A stretch of DNA of 64,000 nucleotides, from positions 1 to 64,000 of the forward strand of contig JAKFWK010000001.1 of NCBI GenBank assembly GCA_021732045.1. Direction: 5' to 3'. How positions within the stretch are numbered: the stretch's first letter is position 1; each line of letters opens with the position of its first letter. This DNA comes from Sulfurimonas sp. GTDB lineage: Bacteria; Campylobacterota; Campylobacteria; Campylobacterales; Sulfurimonadaceae. Positions 54,594-61,668 of the stretch are shown one piece after another. The position numbers and the translations under genes are program-made. A model generated the notes under the pieces. It had not been told where the DNA came from and did not search any database. It saw nothing but the letters and a program-made list of their open reading frames with translations.

Positions 54594-54751
54594 GTAAAAT
54601 TTGTGAAAATTTACCCATGCCTTATTGGCTATGAGTAAAAAATTAAAAAATTTACCCATTGCTTAAAATCTATGTTAAAAAAACAGTAAAATTTACACAC
54701 AGCGAAAAGGAAACAAAACTTGAAATCAAAAACAGACCAAAAGGAGATTTT

Positions 54752-56002
54752 TTGCATATATTAACAGTCTCAAGCCTAAACGAGCAGATAAAGTCTCTTT
54801 TGGAAGAGAGTTTTAGTCGGGTTTTGGTTGAGGGGGAGCTTTCTCGTGTGACTTTTCATAATAGTGGACATATTTACTTTACGCTCAAGGATGAGAATTC
54901 TACTATAAAGGCTGTGATTTTTAAAGCAAATGCTACAAAGTTGAAGTTTCAGTTGCAGGAGGGTTTGAAAGTTGTACTCGATGGGGCTGTAACTCTTTAT
55001 AAGCCTCGCGGGGAGTACCAGATGAACTGTTTTACGATTCAGCCATCCGGTTACGGTGCTTTGGCTTTGGCTTATGAGCAGTTGAAAAACAGACTCTCAA
55101 ATCAAGGCTATTTTGATCTCTCAAGAAAAAAAGAGCTTCCGAAATTTCCAAAAAAGATAGCATTAATTACATCTGCTACTGGTGCGGCTTTGCAAGATAT
55201 GCTTCGCGTTGCAAATGGCAGATACAGAGCTTTGGAGATTGATATTTACGATGTTTTAGTTCAGGGTGATAGCGCAGCTCCTTCCATCGTAAAAGCTATA
55301 AATTTAGCCGATGCGAAAGGGTATGATGTTATCGTGGTGGGTCGAGGTGGGGGCAGTATTGAGGATTTGTGGGCGTTTAATGAAGAGATAGTCGCAGATG
55401 CAATCTTTAGAGCAAGAACTCCTATGGTCTCGGCGGTTGGACATGAGATTGACTGGGTTATTAGTGATTTTGTGGCAGATTTGCGTGCTCCGACTCCAAG
55501 TGCCGCCATGCAGATGATATTGCCAGACTCTAATGAGCTGCTTCAATATATGGACTCACTCTCTTCTAGTATGTCACAGAGAGTTTCGCAAAAGGTTTAC
55601 AACTCAAAACAGGAACTTGCCCATCTTTTGAGCTCATATTCGCAACACTCTATTGAGAAAAAGATTGTACACAAGATTCAAGAAGTAAAACAACAAAAAG
55701 AGCTTTTTAGCCAGACAATAGCTTTTAAAATAGAAAATTTCTCTAAAAATATTGAACAGATTAAAATAAGATTTCCAAATATAATAGAGAGTAAAATAAA
55801 TATTGCTCAGAATCAAGTAACATATCTTTTAAAAATGTTAGAATCCAATCATCCAAAACTAAAGAGCAAAAAAGGTTTTGCGCAGATTTCGCTAGAATCG
55901 GTAGTTGTTGATATATCGGAGTTGAAAATAGATGATATTTTTGAGCTCCAAAGTGATAAGATAAAAGTAAGTGCAAAAGTGCTTAATAAAATAGATATAT
56001 AG
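54752..56002 (+). CDS. xseA: Exodeoxyribonuclease VII large subunit
   Basis: XseA with XseB degrades single-stranded DNA. The start was moved to a TTG at 54752 (416 residues, opening HILTVSSLNEQIKSLLEESF) because AAGGAG lies 5 nt upstream and the family normally begins here. The 31 extra residues of the longest frame fall in island-junction sequence. The OB-fold (VEGELSRVTFHNSGHIYFTLKD) and catalytic core (FPKKIALITSATGAALQDML; VVGRGGGSIEDLWAFNEE; AVGHEIDWVISDFVADLRAPTPSAAM) are intact. The C-terminal half is coiled coil. Confidence 0.94.
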   Translation: MHILTVSSLNEQIKSLLEESFSRVLVEGELSRVTFHNSGHIYFTLKDENSTIKAVIFKANATKLKFQLQEGLKVVLDGAVTLYKPRGEYQMNCFTIQPSGYGALALAYEQLKNRLSNQGYFDLSRKKELPKFPKKIALITSATGAALQDMLRVANGRYRALEIDIYDVLVQGDSAAPSIVKAINLADAKGYDVIVVGRGGGSIEDLWAFNEEIVADAIFRARTPMVSAVGHEIDWVISDFVADLRAPTPSAAMQMILPDSNELLQYMDSLSSSMSQRVSQKVYNSKQELAHLLSSYSQHSIEKKIVHKIQEVKQQKELFSQTIAFKIENFSKNIEQIKIRFPNIIESKINIAQNQVTYLLKMLESNHPKLKSKKGFAQISLESVVVDISELKIDDIFELQSDKIKVSAKVLNKIDI

Positions 56003-56010
56003 GAGTTGTT

Positions 56011-56613
56011 ATGAATTACCCAAGTTTTTTTGATAGTATAGAGACTATAAAAGTTGTTGACCCTTTGTCAAATGTTTTAGGTGCATTTGAGGGCGGAGTT
56101 TATGAGTTTAATTTTTTAGATGCAGTAAAATCAGCAGGACATAGCTGTCCAACTCTTGCCGGTGCTTATCTCGTGACTTTAGAGGGACTGAAGGCTCTCT
56201 ATCCTAACTCATTAGCGGTTAGAGGAGAGATAAAAGCTGAGTTTAGAGAGCCAATGGAAGAGGGCGTTACAGGCGTTATAAGCAATGTTGTCTCACAAAT
56301 AACAGGTGCGACGGAGAAGAGTGGTTTTAAGGGTTTAGCTGGAAATTTTGCAAGACACTCTTTGATGAGTTTTAATGCCAACATAAACTCTTCGATAAGA
56401 TTTATAAGAGTTGACAACGGCAAGAGTATTGATGTGTATTATGACCCATCATCTGTTGGTGGAAGCCCAAAAATGCAACAATTGATGCAAAAAATAATGG
56501 GTGGAGTAGCTTCTGCACAAGAAGCAAAAGAGTTTGGCGAGCTATGGCAAGATAGAGTTAAGAGAATTTTTGAAAATAAATCTAGCGTTATAAGAGTAGT
56601 AGAGGTTAAATAA
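56011..56613 (+). CDS. FmdE-like protein
   Basis: 200 residues. The segment SAGHSCPTLAGAYLVTLEGLKAL (about 41-63) matches the FmdE signature H-x-C-P-x-L-x-x-G, a probable metal-binding site near the N-terminus. FmdE was named from methanogen formylmethanofuran dehydrogenase operons, but bacterial members stand alone and have no agreed function. No molybdenum or tungsten enzyme gene is nearby. It lies 8 bp after xseA and ends before a strong terminator. Confidence 0.7.
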   Translation: MNYPSFFDSIETIKVVDPLSNVLGAFEGGVYEFNFLDAVKSAGHSCPTLAGAYLVTLEGLKALYPNSLAVRGEIKAEFREPMEEGVTGVISNVVSQITGATEKSGFKGLAGNFARHSLMSFNANINSSIRFIRVDNGKSIDVYYDPSSVGGSPKMQQLMQKIMGGVASAQEAKEFGELWQDRVKRIFENKSSVIRVVEVK

Positions 56614-56626
56614 TAACTGTCAAATG

Positions 56627-56650
56627 AAATAGACTTTTTAAGTCTATTTT
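56627..56650. terminator. Intrinsic terminator after the FmdE-like gene
   Basis: AAATAGACTT and AAGTCTATTT form a perfect 10-bp stem over a TTT loop, followed by T and then a run of A. The stem is 13 bp past the stop codon. The symmetric A/T flanks would let it work in either direction. Confidence 0.7.
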
Positions 56651-56789
56651 AAAAAAATCACCATTTTAAAACCCCAATAAAAATTAAAAGATACCTGAAT
56701 AATTTTTTCTATAATCATCATCAAGTTTTTATTTTAGAAAAATCAATATTTGCTTGGTATTTATTTGATAAAATTACAGCGTTAAATTA

Positions 56790-56828
56790 AATTGCTAATT
56801 TATCTGGATTTACCATTAACTAGCAATT
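56790..56828. promoter_or_regulatory. Inverted repeat upstream of the phosphate transporter
   Basis: AATTGCTA (56790-56797) is mirrored by TAGCAATT (56821-56828), separated by 23 bp. The similarity extends imperfectly to about 16 bp per arm. It ends 31 bp before the start codon. It could be an operator pair or a leader stem. It does not resemble a PhoB box. Confidence 0.35.
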
Positions 56829-56859
56829 CTACTAAATATTAAAATATCAGGATGATTAT

Positions 56860-58335
56860 ATGTCAGTACTTTGGGAAGCGTTAAATAATGTTAATGCTAT
56901 TACAATTGGTTTATTACTTTTATCGCTAGGCATTGCTCTCTTTTATGAGATGATTAATGGTTTTCATGATACAGCAAATGCAGTTGCTATGATTATTTAT
57001 ACAAACTCAATGAAGGCAGAACACTCTGTAATTATGTCTGGTATTATGAATTTCTTTGGTGTTATGATGGGCGGTATTGGTGTCGCTTATGTTATTGTAC
57101 ACTTGTTACCTCTTGATATTATGGTTGCATCAAATCAAAGTGCAACGCTAGTTATGATCTATTCATTACTGATTTCTGCAGTAATATGGAATTTTGGTAC
57201 TTGGTTTTTTGGCTTGCCAGTTTCCAGCTCACACTCGCTTATAGGGTCTATTATTGGAGTAAGTGCTACATTTGGTGTTATGCATGGTTTTGACTTGTCA
57301 CAAAGCGTAAACTGGAAAGTTGTCTATGGCATATTGACTGTATTGGCTCTTTCTCCTATTTTAGGCTTTGGTTTTGCATTTTTTATCATGAAGGGAACTA
57401 GAAAATTTATTCATAATCCAAAATTTTTTAAAACACCAGATAGCGAAACAAAAAGAAAGCGCCCTAATTTTTGGATGCGCATTGGAATCATTGCAACGGG
57501 TGCCGGTGTCAGTTTTGCTCATGGTTCAAATGATGGACAAAAAGGGATTGGTCTTATTATGATTATTCTTATCGGAATATTGCCTATGTATTATGCACTC
57601 AATATGGAATCTCATGAATATAAAATCAAGCAAACCAGAGATAGTGCTGCAAATTTAGCAAAATTTTATGCAGAGAATGATGGGGCTTTAACCAAACTTG
57701 TGGATGATAAACATCTTATCAGCGCGCTTAAAATAAAAAATACAATTTCGGAGTGTGATGTAAATCAAGTATACAACACAACCTCTCTGATTGCCACCAA
57801 GCTTAATGGTATAAAATCATATTCGGAACTTTCACCACAAGATAGATGGAGCATACATACAGCTATTTTATGTTCAGATAATTTTTTTGGTCAAGTGGAA
57901 AAAATAGCCGATAAAGATAAATCTGACTATATCTCAGGTCAACGAAAAAACTTGATAACCGCAACCGAATATGTGCCATACTGGGTAATTATGGCTGTCG
58001 CTTTTGCAATTAGTATTGGAACTATGATTGGTTATAAGAGAATCGTTATTACAATCGGTGAAAAAATTGGATCTCAGCCAATCAACTATATGCAGGGCAC
58101 AGTCTCACAAGCAATGTCAATGGTGACTATTTTACTGGCAAACTTTGCTCATGCTCCCGTCAGCACAACACATATCGTCTCCAGTTCCGTTGCTGGATCA
58201 ATGGTTGCGGAGCCTGAAGGTGGTGTGCAAAAAGGTATGGTTAAAATTATTTTGCTGTCATGGCTCTTTACCCTGCCAGTAACAGCAGTGCTTGGTTCTC
58301 TGATTTATATCTGTCTTAATTTTGTAATGTATTAA
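56860..58335 (+). CDS. pitA: Low-affinity inorganic phosphate transporter, PitA type
   Basis: A 491-residue membrane protein with about ten helices. The two family repeats are visible: INGFHDTANAVAMIIYTNSM near the N-terminus and FAHGSNDGQKGIGLIMIILIG in the middle. Both closely follow the E. coli PitA wording. A soluble insert (about 250-370) separates two helix bundles. It likely takes up metal-phosphate with protons. It stands alone with a 246-bp upstream gap. Confidence 0.92.
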   Translation: MSVLWEALNNVNAITIGLLLLSLGIALFYEMINGFHDTANAVAMIIYTNSMKAEHSVIMSGIMNFFGVMMGGIGVAYVIVHLLPLDIMVASNQSATLVMIYSLLISAVIWNFGTWFFGLPVSSSHSLIGSIIGVSATFGVMHGFDLSQSVNWKVVYGILTVLALSPILGFGFAFFIMKGTRKFIHNPKFFKTPDSETKRKRPNFWMRIGIIATGAGVSFAHGSNDGQKGIGLIMIILIGILPMYYALNMESHEYKIKQTRDSAANLAKFYAENDGALTKLVDDKHLISALKIKNTISECDVNQVYNTTSLIATKLNGIKSYSELSPQDRWSIHTAILCSDNFFGQVEKIADKDKSDYISGQRKNLITATEYVPYWVIMAVAFAISIGTMIGYKRIVITIGEKIGSQPINYMQGTVSQAMSMVTILLANFAHAPVSTTHIVSSSVAGSMVAEPEGGVQKGMVKIILLSWLFTLPVTAVLGSLIYICLNFVMY

Positions 58336-58497
58336 AGAATATCTCTTGTAAGTAGTTATAAGTCGGTTGCTTAAAGCTTTGTGTTGATAAAAACAGAAAA
58401 AAAAGATAAAATCTTAAAAACAAAGGATTCTATTTTTTGTGTCAGTTTTATTGATATTTATTAAAGAATTTGCGTAGATTAATACAAGAGAATATTT

Positions 58498-58995
58498 ATG
58501 GAAAGAGTTGAGCCGATGACGCTGTTTGGGTATGAAAAACTCCAAGCAGAGGTTAAAAATTTAAAAGAAGTTAAGCGACCTAGAGTTGTAAAAGATATAG
58601 AAGAAGCACTAGAGCACGGGGATCTAAAAGAGAATGCTGAATATCATGCAGCAAAAGAGAACCAAAGGATTATCGACTCTAGGTTGGCTGAACTTGCTAC
58701 ATTTTTGGGGTGTGCTAAAATAGTTGATCCCTCAGAACTTGACCATGTAAAGGTTAGCTTTGGCTCGACAATCATAATGACTGATGTGAAAACAGATGAA
58801 GTTTTTAGTTATACGATAGTTGGCGGAAGTGAAAGCAATCCTGATAAGGGGCTTATATCTTTTGGTTCACCTTTAGCCAAGCAACTACTAGGCAAAGAAG
58901 AAGGTGATGAAGTTGTTATCGCTCTTCCAAATGGTAAAAAAACATTTGAAATAGATGAAGTCAAATATCAGGAGATAGTTTTTGAGTGCGATTAA
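58498..58995 (+). CDS. greA: Transcription elongation factor GreA
   Basis: GreA rescues backtracked RNA polymerase by stimulating transcript cleavage. The 165-residue protein has the N-terminal coiled coil with the acidic tip (LEHGDLKENAEYHAAKENQ) and the FKBP-like C-terminal domain (YTIVGGSESNPDKGLISFGSPLAKQLLGKEEGD begins it). The start MERVEPMTLFGYEKL matches GreA proteins with a few residues before MT. It overlaps argC by 14 bp. Confidence 0.96.
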   Translation: MERVEPMTLFGYEKLQAEVKNLKEVKRPRVVKDIEEALEHGDLKENAEYHAAKENQRIIDSRLAELATFLGCAKIVDPSELDHVKVSFGSTIIMTDVKTDEVFSYTIVGGSESNPDKGLISFGSPLAKQLLGKEEGDEVVIALPNGKKTFEIDEVKYQEIVFECD

Positions 58996-59986
58996 TGTTG
59001 GGATAATTGGAGCGAGCGGTTATACGGGACTAGAATTAATAAAAATAATTATTAAGCATCCAAAGTTTAATCTTGCTTATCTCTCAAACTCCGAGGGTGG
59101 ATCAACTCTTGGTGAGTTACATCCATCTCTGAGTGGCGTTTATGAGTGTGATGTTGTAAAAACTGATGTGGATGAGTTGGCGAAAAAATGTGAGCTGGTA
59201 TTTTTAGCGGTGCCTCATCAAACTGCTATGGCTTATGTAGAGCAACTTATGGAAAAAAGTCTTAAGGTTGTCGACCTTTCGGCTGACTATAGGCTGCCAC
59301 AAGGGATTTATGAGGATTTTTACTGTCCACATGCAGATGCGCAAAATCTCTCGCATGCAGTTTATGGGCTTCCTGAGCTTTTCCGCAGTGAGTTAAAAAG
59401 TGCAAAACTTATAGCAAATCCTGGCTGTTTTCCAACTTCTGCAATTTTGGGTGTTTTACCTTTTATGGGTAAAAGAGTTGATGGTAGCCCGATTATTGTT
59501 GATGCAAAAACCGGCGTTAGTGGAGCTGGAAAAAAACTTAGCGACAATACTCACTTTGTAAATGTTAATGATAATCTTTTCGCATACAATCCACTAACTC
59601 ACAGACACGCGCCAGAGATAGCACAAAAGCTCGGTGTGAATTTTGATGAGGTTAATTTTGTTCCGCATCTAGTACCCATAACTCGTGGTATGATAAGCTC
59701 GATTTACATACAAATTGAGGGAGATTTTGACGCTTTTACTGTTTTGAGTGAGTTTTACAAAGATGAAAAATTTGTAAGAGTGCGTAAAAATCCAGTTGAT
59801 ATGAAGAGCGTGGCGGGAACTAATTTTTGTGATATTTTTGTAAAGAGAAATAAAAATGTACTCTTTATCTCAAGCGCAATTGACAATCTTATGAGAGGCG
59901 CCTCTTCTGCTGCTGTTGTAAATGCAAACCTGATGATGGGACTTAGCGAAGATTTAGGGATTCCAGATATAGCTTATGTCCCATAA
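58982..59986 (+). CDS. argC: N-acetyl-gamma-glutamyl-phosphate reductase
   Basis: ArgC reduces N-acetylglutamyl phosphate in arginine synthesis. The 334-residue protein starts at a TTG behind AGGAG, inside the end of greA. It has the NADP loop VGIIGASGYTGLELI, the active-site cysteine in IANPGCFPTSAIL, KTGVSGAGKKLSD and the catalytic histidine region THRHAPEIAQ. It overlaps the metallophosphoesterase gene by 11 bp. Confidence 0.96.
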   Translation: MSAINVGIIGASGYTGLELIKIIIKHPKFNLAYLSNSEGGSTLGELHPSLSGVYECDVVKTDVDELAKKCELVFLAVPHQTAMAYVEQLMEKSLKVVDLSADYRLPQGIYEDFYCPHADAQNLSHAVYGLPELFRSELKSAKLIANPGCFPTSAILGVLPFMGKRVDGSPIIVDAKTGVSGAGKKLSDNTHFVNVNDNLFAYNPLTHRHAPEIAQKLGVNFDEVNFVPHLVPITRGMISSIYIQIEGDFDAFTVLSEFYKDEKFVRVRKNPVDMKSVAGTNFCDIFVKRNKNVLFISSAIDNLMRGASSAAVVNANLMMGLSEDLGIPDIAYVP

Positions 59987-60713
59987 TATAGAGATAAAAG
60001 AGGGCGCATTTATAGTTGCAGATGTGCACTATTCGCAAAGACGGCCAGAGTTTTTGGAATTCTTAAAAGAGATTCATTCAAAAAAACTTCAGCCCTCTCA
60101 GCTAATCCTTATGGGCGATATCTTTGATGCGCTCTTTGGTGGAGTCTCTTATACGAAAAAAGCAAATCATGAAGCCATAAAACTCCTAAATGAAATATCT
60201 TTAAATATAGAAATTATATATTTGGAAGGAAACCATGATTTTAGACTTAAAAATATATTTAAAAATGTAAAAGTTTTTACCATCTCAAAACAACCACTTG
60301 AAGTTAATTATAAAAACAAAAAAGTTCTTTTAGCTCATGGTGATATAGAGAGTCCGCTGGGATATAGAATTTACACTTGGGTTATTAGAAATCCTGTCGT
60401 GCTATTTATTCTCTCGTTTATAGATTGGATGTTTGGACACTTAATTTTAAAAAAGTTAAATAGTTATCTTAATAAAAAAGAGGATTGTAGAGAATTTTTG
60501 AATTTAGAAGAGTTTATGATGAAAAGATTGGTAGATAAATATAGCTGCGACTACTTTATAGAGGGACATTTTCATCAAAATAAAACAATAAAATTTAAAA
60601 AGTTTAACTATACAAATTTAGCTGCTTTTGCTTGCAATCAAAGATACTTTATTGTAAAATCATCGCAAGAACTAGAGCTAATAGAAGTGATTTTTTCTCA
60701 AAAAGGGGTTTAG
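59976..60713 (+). CDS. Metallophosphoesterase, LpxH-like
   Basis: 245 residues with the five calcineurin-type metal motifs in order: ADVHYS, LMGDIFDALFGG, EGNHDF, LLAHGD and EGHFHQNK. Length and order suit UDP-2,3-diacylglucosamine hydrolase (LpxH, lipid A synthesis). However, true LpxH usually has GNRD where this protein has GNHD, so the substrate is left open. A basic region near 150-175 (LILKKLNSYLNKKED) may touch the membrane. argC lies upstream, cheV downstream. Confidence 0.75.
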   Translation: MSHNIEIKEGAFIVADVHYSQRRPEFLEFLKEIHSKKLQPSQLILMGDIFDALFGGVSYTKKANHEAIKLLNEISLNIEIIYLEGNHDFRLKNIFKNVKVFTISKQPLEVNYKNKKVLLAHGDIESPLGYRIYTWVIRNPVVLFILSFIDWMFGHLILKKLNSYLNKKEDCREFLNLEEFMMKRLVDKYSCDYFIEGHFHQNKTIKFKKFNYTNLAAFACNQRYFIVKSSQELELIEVIFSQKGV

Positions 60714-60716
60714 TAT

Positions 60717-61658
60717 ATGGATGTAGATAGTTCACTGAAAATTGGCTCAAACGAGATGGAACTTGTTGATTTTCGTATTTTTAAACAAGAAGATGATGGG
60801 ATATATGAGGGTATTTACGGCATAAATGTCTCAAAAGTTCATGAAATTATAAAATATCCAGTTCTTACTGAACTGCCTGGAACCCCAGATTTTATAGAGG
60901 GTATTTTTGATTTAAGAGATGTTGTTATCCCTGTTGTAAGTTTGGCAAAATGGATGGGCATAAAAGAGCCAGAGAGCGTAAAAAATGATTTAAGAATTAT
61001 TATTGCAGAGTTCAACAATGTTCTTATAGGTTTTGTAGTCCATGAAGCAAGAAGGATAAGAAGAATCAACTGGGGAGATATTGAACCAGTATCTTATATG
61101 AACAGCAATGGTGCGGCAGATGGAAGTAAAATAACCGGAATAACTAGAATCGAGGGGGATAGCGTTCTTCTTATTTTAGATCTAGAGAGCGTTGTCCAAG
61201 ATCTTGGACTTTATGAACCAGACACGCAAAGCGCTCCTGCTTTAATAGATGAGCTTAGTGGACTGGCTCTTGTGCTAGATGATAGTTCGACTGCTAGAAG
61301 AATTGTAAAAGAAGCTCTTGTGAAAATGGGATTTGAAGTTATAGAAGCAATGGATGGCAAAGAGGGATTGGAAAAGCTAGAAGAGCTGTATAGCGTGTAT
61401 GGTAAAGAGATAACAAATAAATTAAAAATAATTATATCGGATGTTGAAATGCCAAGAATGGACGGTTTTCACTTCTCATCAAATGTTAAAGAGGACGCTA
61501 GGTTTAAAAGTATCCCAATTATATTTAACTCCTCAATAAGTGATCATTTTAGTGAAAACAGAGGGTTAGATGCTGGTGGCGAGGCGTATATGGTTAAGTT
61601 TCAGGCGAGTATATTTTACGATGAAGTGTCACGAGTAGTTCGTGCACATATGAAATAG
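60717..61658 (+). CDS. cheV: Chemotaxis coupling protein CheV
   Basis: 313 residues combining a CheW domain (about 15-165, with EIIKYPVLTELPGTPDFIEGIFDLRDVVIPV) and a receiver domain (about 180-313). The receiver has LDDSSTARRIVKEAL, phosphoacceptor SDVEMPRMDG, the NSSIS switch region and a conserved lysine in MVKF. CheV links chemoreceptors to CheA and can be phosphorylated for adaptation. SD AAGGGG precedes it, and it is followed by cheA 10 bp later, as in Helicobacter and Campylobacter. Confidence 0.95.
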   Translation: MDVDSSLKIGSNEMELVDFRIFKQEDDGIYEGIYGINVSKVHEIIKYPVLTELPGTPDFIEGIFDLRDVVIPVVSLAKWMGIKEPESVKNDLRIIIAEFNNVLIGFVVHEARRIRRINWGDIEPVSYMNSNGAADGSKITGITRIEGDSVLLILDLESVVQDLGLYEPDTQSAPALIDELSGLALVLDDSSTARRIVKEALVKMGFEVIEAMDGKEGLEKLEELYSVYGKEITNKLKIIISDVEMPRMDGFHFSSNVKEDARFKSIPIIFNSSISDHFSENRGLDAGGEAYMVKFQASIFYDEVSRVVRAHMK

Positions 61659-61668
61659 GAGTATAAAA

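Noticed and set aside
50155..54710. Similar sequences near 50160 and 54688 considered as direct repeats bounding the accessory island
   Set aside because: Only about 15 of 22 bases agree, with a gap, in AT-rich DNA. Not distinguishable from chance.
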